From: Parasedimentitalea maritima
GTDB taxonomy: Bacteria > Pseudomonadota > Alphaproteobacteria > Rhodobacterales > Rhodobacteraceae
Length of the DNA: 64,000 nt
Assembly: GCF_005771405.1 (NCBI RefSeq)
Contig: NZ_VAUA01000013.1
Location: forward strand, 1 to 64,000
Direction of reading: 5' to 3'
The translations under genes and the position numbers were made by a program. The notes beneath the pieces are model-generated. The model was not told the DNA's origin. It ran no database searches and was given only the letters and a program-made list of their open reading frames with translations. Positions within the stretch are counted from its first letter, which is position 1. Every line of letters starts with the position of its first letter. Below are positions 35,768-44,917 of this stretch, in pieces.

Positions 35768-36351
35768 TGCATGTTGTTGGACATTTATTTATTGCAGCAC
35801 CGGAAGACCCCGAGGGATATCAGAGGAAGCCGGATTGAACTCAACAAACAGCGGGTTTATACAGGTGAACCGCGTCTAGATCAGGCTTGAGGAATGTCCT
35901 TCAACTAGGTTCAAAGCAGGGTCTTTCACGCCGTTTCCCCAACATTGTGACACCTATCTGGATTTGTTGCACAAACCCCGCAAAGTATTTCGCTCGCGAA
36001 TCCATTAAGATAGCCGGGCACAATGACCAGTTGGGCCTCTACAAAATTCAAGACCACGAACCGGTCGAACTAAAACCCCTGCAGTAGCGCCGGGAAAAAA
36101 GAAATGCGACCGTCAGTGGATTGTGTAACAAAGCTGTTTAGGAGCCTACAGACTGCTATCACTTAAGAATTGCAGGCAAACGCAACACGATCTATTGATA
36201 TTGACCGCGCGCATGGTGTGACAGTCAGGCATCTTGCAACCCACCATGAGCTGGTATACTTCCGCATACAATGAACTTGGGCGTGGGTTAGACAGAGGTG
36301 TCTGAGAACCGACGCTTGAACCTTCTCTAACACCTAACCCTTGGATTCGTC
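35768..36351. other. Long non-coding stretch upstream of acnB
   Basis: About 580 bases, AT-richer than the flanks, with no open frame I trust. At 35960-35975 it contains GGATTTGTTGCACAAA, reminiscent of ends of IS5-family elements, but I see no partner repeat or transposase. It may be the scar of the event that brought in acnB. Confidence 0.35.
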
Positions 36352-39144
36352 ATGAGCTTGTACACCGACTACCTAAATGAGATCGCCGCTCGTAAAGAAG
36401 AGGGGTTGAACCCTAAGCCCATTGATGATGGCCTATTTGTAGATGAACTCATCTCGCAAATCAAAGAGACCGGGAATGAACACCGGGACGACTCTCTTAA
36501 GTTTTTCATCTACAACGTCTTGCCGGGCACAACGAGCGCTGCAGGCGTAAAAGCCCAGTTTCTCAAAGAAATTATTCTAGGCGCTGCCGTTGTCGACGAA
36601 ATCTCTGTGACTTTCGCATTTGAGCTGCTGTCACACATGAAAGGTGGCCCGTCAGTCGACGTGCTTCTTGACCTCGCACTTGGCGATGATACGTCTATCG
36701 CAGGACAAGCCGCCGAAGTGCTCAAGACACAGGTCTTCCTGTACGAAGCCGATACTGATCGTTTGGCTGCGGCATATGCAGATGGCAATGCCACTGCCAA
36801 AGGCATTCTGGAAAGCTACTCAAAGGCTGAGTTTTTCACAAAACTTCCTGATATCGACGAAGAAATCAAAGTTGTCACCTATATTGCAGGCGAAGGCGAC
36901 ATTTCTACCGATTTGCTATCCCCGGGCAACCAGGCGCACTCCCGCTCGGATCGGGAATTGCATGGCAAGTGCTTCATTTCCCCCGCTGCCCAGACTGAAA
37001 TTCAGGAATTGCAAAAGCAGCACCCTGAAAAACGTGTGATGTTGATCGCAGAAAAAGGCACAATGGGTGTAGGCTCGTCCCGCATGTCAGGCGTGAATAA
37101 CGTAGCCTTGTGGACTGGCAACCAAGCCAGCCCCTATGTTCCGTTTGTAAACTTCGCCCCGATTGTTGCAGGTACAAATGGCATTTCTCCGATTTTCCTG
37201 ACCACCGTCGGCGTGACTGGCGGCATCGGTATCGACCTGAAAAACTGGGTCAAAAAGGTGGATTCCGAAGGCAACCCGATCCTGAACAACGATGGTAACC
37301 CGGTTCTTGAACAAAAGTACTCAGTCGAGACCGGCACGGTCCTGACCATCGATACAAAAAAGCAGATGTTGTATGATGAAACAGGCAAAGAAGAGCTTGT
37401 TGGCCTTTCCTCCTCTTTCACACCTCAGAAGGTGGAATTCATCAAGGCAGGCGGATCTTACGCAATCGTCTTTGGTAAGAAGCTGCAGAACTTTGCGTCC
37501 AAAACACTTGGCGTCGAACTGAAATCTGCTTTTGCTCCTTCCAAAGAAATCACCCACAAAGGGCAAGGCCTTACTGCAGTTGAAAAAATCTTCAATAAAA
37601 ATGCGGTTGGCGTGACCGAAGGAGCGGTACTGCACGCCGGATCTGATGTCCGCGTTGAGGTAAATATCGTTGGCTCGCAGGACACAACCGGCTTGATGAC
37701 TTCTCAAGAGTTGGAGTCCATGGCCGCGACTGTACTATCGCCCATCGTCGATGGGGCCTATCAGTCAGGCTGTCATACGGCCTCGGTTTGGGATCTGAAG
37801 GCACAGGCCAACACCCCACGGCTTATGAAGTTCATGCACAATTTTGGTCTGATTACCGCACGAGATCCTAAAGGCGTCTACCACGCCATGACCGACGTTA
37901 TTCACAAGGTTCTGAATGACATAACGGTGGATGATTGGGCGATCATCATTGGTGGCGACTCGCACACCCGGATGTCCAAAGGCGTAGCGTTTGGTGCAGA
38001 CTCGGGCACTGTTGCACTGGCTTTGGCTACAGGTGAGGCGAGCATGCCCATCCCGGAGTCCGTGAAAGTTACCTTCAAAGGCACCATGGCCGACCATATG
38101 GATTTCCGGGACGTGGTGCACGCCACCCAGTCGCAGATGTTGAAGCAGTTCGGCGACAACGTCTTCCAGGGGCGCATCATCGAGGTCCACATCGGAACCT
38201 TGCTGGCGGATCAGGCTTTCACATTCACCGACTGGTCTGCAGAAATGAAGGCCAAAGCCTCTATCTGTATTTCCGAAGACGACACGCTTGTTGAATCGCT
38301 CGAGATTGCCAAGAGCCGTATACAGATCATGATCGACAAGGGCATGGAAAACGACAATCACATGCTGCAAGGCTTGATCGATATCGCTGACAAACGCATC
38401 GGCGAAATCAAATCAGGTGAAAAGCCAGCTTTGACGCCAGATGACAATGCCAAGTACTTCGCCGAAGTTGTGGTCGATCTGGATCAAATCGACGAGCCCA
38501 TGATTGCTGACCCGGATGTAAATAACGCGGATGTATCCAAGCGTTACACCCACGACACCATACGGCCGATTTCCTACTACAAAGCAGAGAAGAAAGTGGA
38601 TCTTGGCTTTGTTGGCTCTTGCATGGTGCATAAAGGCGATTTGGTCATCGTGGCACAGATGCTGAAGAACTTGGAAAAGAACGGTCAGAAAGTCGAATTC
38701 AACGCGCCATTGGTTGTTGCAGCACCGACCTACAATATCATCGACGAGATGAAGGCAGAGGGCGATTGGGCCATCTTGCAAGAATATTCAGGTTACGAAT
38801 TCGATGATTTCATGCCGAAACAAACCGCAAGGACGGAATACGAGAACATCCTTTATCTGGAACGCCCTGGCTGTAACCTGTGCATGGGCAACCAGGAAAA
38901 AGCAGCAAAGGGTGACACCGTTCTGGCAACATCGACCCGCCTGTTCCAAGGGCGCGTTGTAGAAGACACCGCTGAGAAGAAGGGTGAATCCCTGCTCGCC
39001 TCAACTCCGGTTGTTGTTCTTTCTGCAATCCTCGGCAGAACTCCCACTATGGAAGAGTACAAGGCTGCTGTGGAAGGGATTGATCTGACAAAGTTTGCCC
39101 CACCCGTAGAAAAGCCAGCGGGTTCACGGTCAGCTCACTTCTAA
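36352..39144 (+). CDS. acnB: Aconitate hydratase B, Bacteroidetes-like form
   Basis: 930 residues, longer than E. coli AcnB (about 865). The HEAT-like N-terminal domain, the swivelling domain and the catalytic domains are recognisable. The iron-sulphur ligands are in GSCMVHKGD and in PGCNLCMGN near the end; SDRELHGKC and GGDSHTRMSKG are active-site stretches. It isomerises citrate and isocitrate and may act on 2-methylisocitrate. The sequence, with its long insert EGNPILNNDGNPVLEQKYS, closely matches AcnB of Bacteroidetes as I remember it. The gene stands alone, codon use is AT-richer than its neighbours, and no strong ribosome binding site precedes ATG 36352. Confidence 0.95.
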   Translation: MSLYTDYLNEIAARKEEGLNPKPIDDGLFVDELISQIKETGNEHRDDSLKFFIYNVLPGTTSAAGVKAQFLKEIILGAAVVDEISVTFAFELLSHMKGGPSVDVLLDLALGDDTSIAGQAAEVLKTQVFLYEADTDRLAAAYADGNATAKGILESYSKAEFFTKLPDIDEEIKVVTYIAGEGDISTDLLSPGNQAHSRSDRELHGKCFISPAAQTEIQELQKQHPEKRVMLIAEKGTMGVGSSRMSGVNNVALWTGNQASPYVPFVNFAPIVAGTNGISPIFLTTVGVTGGIGIDLKNWVKKVDSEGNPILNNDGNPVLEQKYSVETGTVLTIDTKKQMLYDETGKEELVGLSSSFTPQKVEFIKAGGSYAIVFGKKLQNFASKTLGVELKSAFAPSKEITHKGQGLTAVEKIFNKNAVGVTEGAVLHAGSDVRVEVNIVGSQDTTGLMTSQELESMAATVLSPIVDGAYQSGCHTASVWDLKAQANTPRLMKFMHNFGLITARDPKGVYHAMTDVIHKVLNDITVDDWAIIIGGDSHTRMSKGVAFGADSGTVALALATGEASMPIPESVKVTFKGTMADHMDFRDVVHATQSQMLKQFGDNVFQGRIIEVHIGTLLADQAFTFTDWSAEMKAKASICISEDDTLVESLEIAKSRIQIMIDKGMENDNHMLQGLIDIADKRIGEIKSGEKPALTPDDNAKYFAEVVVDLDQIDEPMIADPDVNNADVSKRYTHDTIRPISYYKAEKKVDLGFVGSCMVHKGDLVIVAQMLKNLEKNGQKVEFNAPLVVAAPTYNIIDEMKAEGDWAILQEYSGYEFDDFMPKQTARTEYENILYLERPGCNLCMGNQEKAAKGDTVLATSTRLFQGRVVEDTAEKKGESLLASTPVVVLSAILGRTPTMEEYKAAVEGIDLTKFAPPVEKPAGSRSAHF

Positions 39145-39169
39145 GGCACAGGTTGGACTCGAAAATAAT

Positions 39170-39197
39170 GAGCTGCCCCATTTAATTGGGGCGGCTC
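39170..39197 (+). terminator. Hairpin after acnB
   Basis: GAGCTGCCCCA (39170-39180) pairs with TGGGGCGGCTC (39187-39197) with one mismatch around a six-base loop, 25 bases past the stop codon. Confidence 0.65.
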
Positions 39198-39309
39198 GAA
39201 CGGTTTTGCTGGATTGACCTTGATCTGATTGGGCAACAAATTCCCAATCCCGAAGTACTCGTCGATATAGAGGAAATACACGCTCCCTGGGCCCTGTCGA
39301 ACAAGCGAC

Positions 39310-39465
39310 TTAGTCGTCTTGCTTAGGTGTCGTAGTTTTTGGGCAGAGTTTTAGAAAACCACAAAAGGTTCCGGCTTCCGGATATGTGGAGGGCGGCATT
39401 GTTTGAGCCGGGGTCTGGGCCGCGTTGGCAAAAAGTATCAGCAGGCTTAGAATCACGGCGCGCAT
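39310..39465 (-). CDS. Small exported protein with a CGFLKLC motif
   Basis: 51 residues from ATG 39465, where GGAG lies eight bases upstream. A signal peptide (MRAVILSLLILFANAAQTPAQ) leaves a mature peptide of about 30 residues, TYPEAGTFCGFLKLCPK plus a charged end. The two cysteines five apart could form a disulphide. Similar short exported peptides occur in roseobacters as I recall, without known function. It lies downstream of the AraC gene on the same strand, 74 bases away. Confidence 0.5.
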   Translation of the reverse strand: MRAVILSLLILFANAAQTPAQTMPPSTYPEAGTFCGFLKLCPKTTTPKQDD

Positions 39466-39539
39466 TGAACATCTCCGTTTCATGGAATTGATGCCCATGA
39501 TTGATTGACTGAGGCGCCATTGCGCGTCGGATTTGGAAA

Positions 39540-40607
39540 TCAGTGCAAGTTTGCAGCAATTGGCGATGATTTTTCAGAATCGGTGAAAGCCCGTGACAGC
39601 GCGCTGCGTCGGTATTCAGTTGGGCTGCATCCAATTTCTGCGCGGAAGGCGCGGTTGAACGGCCCCACAGACGCAAAGCCGACCTCATAGGCAATTTCCA
39701 GCACCGTTGCATTCATCTGGGCGGGGTCAGATAAGGCGGCACAGGCGGCTTCGATCCGTGCCTGATTTATGAAACTAGAGAAATTGCGGTAACCCAGCCC
39801 TTGGTTTATCGCGCGCCGCAAGCGGTGCTCGGGTACGGCAATTTTTCCTGCGAGTGCACCGATAGTCAGCCCTTCTTCTCGCCAGATACCAGCGGACATA
39901 GCTGACTTGAGACCTGCGATCAGCGTGGGGTCGGAAAATTCATCTTGAACTGGCAAGCGGTTACTGATCTCGGGGGAGGTCTCGCCGGGCCAACGGTGCG
40001 CATCAGGACGCAACAACCACACAGCAAAATTCAAGGTAACGGCAAGAGTGCCTGCAGCTTGCAAGAGAGCCAGCGTGAGACTGCCGTCCTGTAACAAACC
40101 GGTTGCCTGACCCGCCGTCAAAAACAAAGCAAGGCCAGCAATAGCTGCTGCAAATCCAGGTCGCGCACGGCAGCGGCATTCCACCAAATCGTCACGCGTT
40201 GACCACAGCGAGAGGATGAACAGGGCCCCATAAAGGATCACGGACATTGGCAGGCAAACGGAATAGATGTCTGGAAAGGATTCATGAGTGTAAAGCGCAA
40301 CTGAGTTCGCCAAAGACGCAACCAGCCAGGGCCAACGCTGCCCCGGGGCATCGAGAAATATAGTCACGATCAACCAGGTGATCGCTGCTGGAGTGAAGCT
40401 GGCTATGAGCGTGATATTTGAGTGTAACGCCGGGTGCAGATCGAGTGGCAGAGCCGCAGTGATGATCAGGAATGCGGATTCGGATAGGGCCAATGCCAAC
40501 ACAGATAAACGCCCTTCCAAACTGATGGGCGCGCGCCAAAGCAATAAAGCCAGTAACAACAAAACGGTAATGGCACCGCCACGCAGCGCAAGGTCGAGAT
40601 AGATCAT
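39540..40607 (-). CDS. AraC family regulator with an N-terminal membrane domain
   Basis: 355 residues. The first ~210 residues form about seven membrane helices (VLLLLALLLWRAP, FLIITAALPL, ITWLIVTIFL and others). The C-terminal 110 residues are the AraC DNA-binding domain (LRRAINQGLGYRNFSSFINQARIEAA, then IAYEVGFASVGPFNRAFRAEIGCSPTEYRR). A membrane-held AraC regulator should sense an envelope or lipid-soluble signal; targets are unknown. ATG 40607 is chosen; a TTG start at 40628 is possible. Neither has a strong ribosome binding site. Confidence 0.85.
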   Translation of the reverse strand: MIYLDLALRGGAITVLLLLALLLWRAPISLEGRLSVLALALSESAFLIITAALPLDLHPALHSNITLIASFTPAAITWLIVTIFLDAPGQRWPWLVASLANSVALYTHESFPDIYSVCLPMSVILYGALFILSLWSTRDDLVECRCRARPGFAAAIAGLALFLTAGQATGLLQDGSLTLALLQAAGTLAVTLNFAVWLLRPDAHRWPGETSPEISNRLPVQDEFSDPTLIAGLKSAMSAGIWREEGLTIGALAGKIAVPEHRLRRAINQGLGYRNFSSFINQARIEAACAALSDPAQMNATVLEIAYEVGFASVGPFNRAFRAEIGCSPTEYRRSALSRAFTDSEKSSPIAANLH

Positions 40608-40883
40608 TAGCAGGCTATTCTTTTTCAAAGGTACTCGAATGGGGTCTTTATAATGAATCTGATCTCGTTCCGCGCATCGATTTTTGAAAATGATACGCCG
40701 ATTCTGAAATTGTTGAGGTTGGCACTGGTTATACTGACAAATTACATCGAGCTATCCATCAGTCAGCAAGCTGCAAAGCTTGAGGCATTAATTTTGGAGT
40801 AGTCCGTGAAGACGCCCCTGCCCGTTTCGGTCTGAAAGACAACCTTGCCCCGCAGGGTTTTCCCAAAATATTTGATGTTTCCC

Positions 40884-41669
40884 TCAGGTTACTCGAGCAT
40901 GGCGAGCCTGTGGCAACAAAAAGGGCGTGCCGTCATGCGGTGTTGTGCTGACTGGCAGCGGGCAACCATAGGTCTGCGCTAAGTTCGCATCAGTTAGCAC
41001 CGCTTGCGGACTACCCTGAGCAGCGATGTGGCCTGCATCCATAAGCACCACTTTATCAGCAAACATGGCCGTCAAGTTCAGATCGTGCATTACTGCAACC
41101 ACGCCACCACCACGGGCCGAAAAGTCGCGGGTTAGATCCATTACGGTAAACTGATGGCCGATGTCCAAGCTGGCTACCGGTTCGTCCAGTATCAACCACC
41201 GCGGGGTACCATCGACCACCGGCCTCCAGATCTGCGTCAGGACTCGTGCCAGCTGTACGCGCTGCTGTTCACCCCCGGATAGATCCTGATACATGCGAGT
41301 GCCAAATCCCGTCAGACCGACTTTCTCTAAGGCTCTTAACGGTAATTCCTTCTCTGCAGCTGACAGTCCCGCTGTAAGACCAAGCCGCACGATTTCAAGC
41401 ACCGTGAAGGGAAAGGCGATCGTGGTGCTTTGCGGTTGCACGCCTCGTATCGCGGCCAACTGCCAGGGCTTCAGACTAGCCACATTTGTGTTATTCAGCA
41501 GCACCCTGCCGGAATAGGGGATTTCTCCCGTCATGGCGCGCAGCAAGGTGGTTTTTCCTGATCCATTGGGGCCAACGATGGCGGTGACCTCACCGGGCTT
41601 GGCCGTGAAATTCACTCCATTCAGGACCCGGCTTTTGCCCAGGTTTACTTCGATGTCAAAGGCTTGCAT
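40884..41669 (-). CDS. hmuV: Haemin ABC transporter ATPase
   Basis: 261 residues. Walker A is GPNGSGKTT near residue 35, the signature LSGGEQQRVQLARVL near 131, and Walker B WLILDEPVASLD near 157. As HmuV it powers haem import by the HmuU permease. It is the last gene of hmuSTUV and starts 12 bases after hmuU. The Q-loop follows the family (RGVQPQSTTIAFPFTV). Confidence 0.94.
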   Translation of the reverse strand: MQAFDIEVNLGKSRVLNGVNFTAKPGEVTAIVGPNGSGKTTLLRAMTGEIPYSGRVLLNNTNVASLKPWQLAAIRGVQPQSTTIAFPFTVLEIVRLGLTAGLSAAEKELPLRALEKVGLTGFGTRMYQDLSGGEQQRVQLARVLTQIWRPVVDGTPRWLILDEPVASLDIGHQFTVMDLTRDFSARGGGVVAVMHDLNLTAMFADKVVLMDAGHIAAQGSPQAVLTDANLAQTYGCPLPVSTTPHDGTPFLLPQARHARVT

Positions 41670-41681
41670 GTGAAACTCCGG

Positions 41682-42758
41682 TCATAGGCCCATGGCTCCG
41701 TGCCGCTTTAGCAATATCCAAAGGAATACCGGCGCTCCCAGAACGGCGGTGACAATACCAATAGGAAGTTCGGCCGGGGCAATGACAGTCCGGGCAATCA
41801 TATCAGCAGCTAAAAGAAGACTGGCCCCCAACAGCGCCGCATTTGGTAAAAGGCTGTGATGGTCAGGACCCGTCGCCAGCCGCAGCAGATGTGGAACAAC
41901 AATGCCGATGAAGCCAATGCCGCCGGCAACAGCAACGGCTGCCCCTGTAGCCGCAGCGACAGATAGAATCGATATATTTTTAACCCGTTGCACAGAAATA
42001 CCTATGTGACCGGCAGCGGCTTCTCCCAATGCCAAACCATTCAACCCACGTGCAATAAACGGAGCAACCGCCAAAGCTGCCAGAACGATTGGGGTTGCCG
42101 CCAAAACCTTGGTCCATGTTGCGCCAGCCAGTGATCCCATTCCCCAGAACGTTAAATCACGAAGCTGGTTGTCATCCGCCATATAAACGAGAATGCCAGA
42201 AAGGGCGCCAGCCAGTGCACCAAGGGCGATACCCGCCAACAGCATGGTTGCAACCGAGGTCTGCCCGCGCCGGGTTGAAACCCGGTACAGAATCAAAGTT
42301 GATCCCCAGCCGCCGAAAAACGCCGATACCGGGACCAGATAGTTGCCAGTCAAATCGCGAATCGCGGGCGGTAAAAACGCGCCCAGCACGATTGCGCTGA
42401 TTGCAGCCAGACCCGCACCTGCGCTAACGCCCACAATGCCCGGGTCCGCAAGTGGATTGCGAAACAGCCCCTGCATTACCGCGCCAGAAACAGCCAGAGA
42501 GGCTCCAACCAATATGCCCAAACATAGCCGTGGAAGGCGAATATCGAACAGGACAATGCTGTCCAAACGCGACAACTCGCGCCCGGCTACAAGATCAACA
42601 AGCGCGCCCCATAGAGAAGTCCCCGATGCGCCCCACGCTAAGGAAAGCACCGAAGTCGCCGCCAGCAGGGCAACCAGAACCAATGTTAGTTGTCGGGCCT
42701 GTACCCGGCGATCTACAGGAAGAGAGCCCCGCTTTGGCATTTCAATTGTCAGGGACAT
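41682..42758 (-). CDS. hmuU: Haemin ABC transporter permease (FecCD family)
   Basis: 358 residues with about nine or ten membrane helices. FecCD marks: PRLCLGILVGASLAVSGAVMQGLFRNPLADPGIVGVSAGAG near residue 75 and GGIGFIGIVVPHLLRL near 280. It forms the inner-membrane channel for haem. Its ATG overlaps the hmuT stop as TGATG. Confidence 0.95.
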   Translation of the reverse strand: MSLTIEMPKRGSLPVDRRVQARQLTLVLVALLAATSVLSLAWGASGTSLWGALVDLVAGRELSRLDSIVLFDIRLPRLCLGILVGASLAVSGAVMQGLFRNPLADPGIVGVSAGAGLAAISAIVLGAFLPPAIRDLTGNYLVPVSAFFGGWGSTLILYRVSTRRGQTSVATMLLAGIALGALAGALSGILVYMADDNQLRDLTFWGMGSLAGATWTKVLAATPIVLAALAVAPFIARGLNGLALGEAAAGHIGISVQRVKNISILSVAAATGAAVAVAGGIGFIGIVVPHLLRLATGPDHHSLLPNAALLGASLLLAADMIARTVIAPAELPIGIVTAVLGAPVFLWILLKRHGAMGL

Positions 42759-43627
42759 CAGTTTGTCTCACCATAAAGTGCCTGACTGAGTTCGGTGATG
42801 GCTGACGCTGTGCGAGGACCAAATCCCAGTAAATGTAGCCCGTTCATGCGCACGACCTTGCCGTTTTGGGCAGCCGGAGTCGGGATCAGCGCTGGCATAG
42901 AAAGAAGTTCTTTGGCTGCTGCACCGTGATCGCCACCACGGTTCATCATCAAAATCACATCTGGTGCTGCGATGGCCACGGCTTCATCCGTCAAAGGTTT
43001 ATATCCATCAAATGCGGTAACGGCATTTATGCCCCCAGCCATATGGATAATGCCATCTGCCGCCGTATTGGTGCCGCCAGCCATAATGCGCCCACCCTGT
43101 GTGGACAGGATAAATAGCACTTTCTTAGGGTCCCCGTTTGCCGCCTGTTGAGCTGTGTTTTGAGCTTCGGCCAGTTCACTCGCAACCTGCGTAACCAGAA
43201 CCTCTGCGGCTTGAACCTGATCAACAGCAGCACCAACAGTTCGGATCTTGGCGACGATGCCATCAGCGGTAAAGACTTCGGGCACCGAAACAAAGTCAAC
43301 TTGAGCTGATTGAAGCACGTCGATGGTTTCCGGTGGACCCGCCCCTTCGATGGCTATGATCAGATCAGGGGCAACGGATAACACCCCTTCAGGTGACAGC
43401 GCACGGGCATATCCAATGTCTGGCAGTTTTGTGACCTGATCAGGATAGGAAGACGTGGTGTCTCGCGCAATAATCCGATCTTGCTGATCCAGTGCATAGA
43501 TAATTTCGGTCACTGACCCGCCAACAGTGACGATACGGCTTGCTGGCTGAGCCAAGGCCATATGGCTCGCCATCATCGCCACGATGAGTAGGCTCGATGT
43601 AATGTAAAGACGAGAGAATACTGACAT
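42758..43627 (-). CDS. hmuT: Haemin-binding periplasmic protein
   Basis: 289 residues. The signal peptide (about 1-26, ending MALAQP) is followed by a type III substrate-binding fold, with VTVGGSVTEIIYAL near the start and TSSYPDQVTKLPDIGYARALSPEGVLSVAPDLII. It carries haem from the outer-membrane receptor to HmuUV. The start overlaps the hmuS stop (TAATG). Confidence 0.94.
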   Translation of the reverse strand: MSVFSRLYITSSLLIVAMMASHMALAQPASRIVTVGGSVTEIIYALDQQDRIIARDTTSSYPDQVTKLPDIGYARALSPEGVLSVAPDLIIAIEGAGPPETIDVLQSAQVDFVSVPEVFTADGIVAKIRTVGAAVDQVQAAEVLVTQVASELAEAQNTAQQAANGDPKKVLFILSTQGGRIMAGGTNTAADGIIHMAGGINAVTAFDGYKPLTDEAVAIAAPDVILMMNRGGDHGAAAKELLSMPALIPTPAAQNGKVVRMNGLHLLGFGPRTASAITELSQALYGETN

Positions 43628-44682
43628 TACGCTGGTTCCTTCACCTGCGCAGATCGCAGCGCATTAACGATAGCGTCCCAGGTTGGTCGATGATCTTTGG
43701 CGTCAGTGCGACGACCGAAAATCTGAAAAATGATGCTGCCCTCTGCATCAAAAGCCTCAACCGACATTGCCGCGCCGCGCTTTGTTGGCTTGTTGACAGC
43801 CCAGACTTCGGCGATGTGATCCATTCGTAGATGCAGGTCAAATCCTGGGTCTAGAATATTCTGCCAGGGACCCATTTCGCGCAGATTTCGGATTGGACCG
43901 CCGTGGATCTCGATACAGCCCATATTGCCAACAAAAATCATAACTTCGACATTTTGATCCAGCACCGCATTGAGCATGGTGTTGACCTCATCCGTGGCCA
44001 CCTGACGCGCCATGGGTTCACCAACGGAGCGATAGGCGCCTAAGCGATTCATTTTTAGTTTTGGGACAAGACGCAGAAACTGATGAGTGTCTGTCATTTT
44101 GGCCCACTCGTTACGTAGCTGGTCAGTCTTTTCGGGGTTGGTCTTGGCTCCATCAACCGGTTTGCGCGGTGAAACACTTAGTTCTTGATCTTGGTCGCCT
44201 AACTTAAGGTCCGCCACCAGCTGGGTCCAAGCCGTCAGATCAGATTCTGGGCGCAGATGAATTTTGTGGACCGCATCACCCGAAGCATCAAAAATCTGGA
44301 TCGACCGTTTAACACCGCTCTCGGTCTTACGTTCAACAGCAAAGGCCGAGACAAAATGCCCGCCAAACAGACGCAGGTCGATTTCCTCGTTCAGGATCAT
44401 CGACGCATGCGGCCCCGAATGAAAATTGTCGTAAACGCCCACCTTCTCAATCACGCAAGAGCGGTTACGGGTCAGAGCCACCACCTCTCCCAGATCCTTA
44501 AGCCGGGGCATGATGTCATCCGGACTGGCCGCGATTCGAGTCACATCGTGACCAACATAAGCCGCAACCAACTGGCCTTCGCGTATGTTTAGTTTGTCTG
44601 CAAAATCACGATCACGCAGGTTTGTATTATCGCTGCGTGCCTGCCGGATGTCTGCCGGTGTCAGCTGTGCCAGATCGCTCAT
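43627..44682 (-). CDS. hmuS: Haemin-degrading/haem-handling protein HmuS
   Basis: 351 residues, built as two homologous halves typical of HmuS/ChuS (each with a segment like GxxxGPxxxILxExIDLRLF and the matching IRNLREMGPWQNILDPGFDLHLR). It acts in the cytoplasm, breaking down or passing on imported haem. It is the first gene of the minus-strand haem operon and faces the receptor gene across a shared promoter region. Confidence 0.94.
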   Translation of the reverse strand: MSDLAQLTPADIRQARSDNTNLRDRDFADKLNIREGQLVAAYVGHDVTRIAASPDDIMPRLKDLGEVVALTRNRSCVIEKVGVYDNFHSGPHASMILNEEIDLRLFGGHFVSAFAVERKTESGVKRSIQIFDASGDAVHKIHLRPESDLTAWTQLVADLKLGDQDQELSVSPRKPVDGAKTNPEKTDQLRNEWAKMTDTHQFLRLVPKLKMNRLGAYRSVGEPMARQVATDEVNTMLNAVLDQNVEVMIFVGNMGCIEIHGGPIRNLREMGPWQNILDPGFDLHLRMDHIAEVWAVNKPTKRGAAMSVEAFDAEGSIIFQIFGRRTDAKDHRPTWDAIVNALRSAQVKEPA

Positions 44683-44788
44683 GTTAGCCCTTTCAGTTGG
44701 CTTTGGTCTAAGTGAGCTGGCTTTAAGTCCGACAAGGTCGGCTGGTCGAGGCTGGCTGCTGCTGTTGCAACAATGTGTTAATTATTGT

Positions 44789-44803
44789 TGACTGTTTTAA
44801 TCA
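44789..44803. promoter_or_regulatory. TGA-N9-TCA element (candidate RirA/IRO box)
   Basis: TGACTGTTTTAATCA matches the TGA-N9-TCA pattern described for the alphaproteobacterial iron regulator RirA. It lies between the divergent haem uptake genes, about 107 bases upstream of hmuS and 115 upstream of the receptor. The region is AT-rich and would suit promoters in both directions. A short match like this can occur by chance. Confidence 0.35.
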
Positions 44804-44917
44804 CCTTTACTAAGAGGCTCAAGTCAGAAAATGAATTTCTGCAATTAGAACAACACCAAAACCTCGCCAGCACCTAACGCAAGCATCCGGTACAACAGCG
44901 ATGCGAAAGGACGGCAA

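Noticed and set aside
35887-36087. 66-codon frame upstream of acnB
   Set aside because: Unremarkable composition, no start signal; overlaps the IS-end-like motif region.
44855-44870. TTCT-N6-AGAA repeat in the haem promoter as an Irr (ICE) box
   Set aside because: The ICE box has the arms in the opposite order (AGAA then TTCT), so this does not fit.
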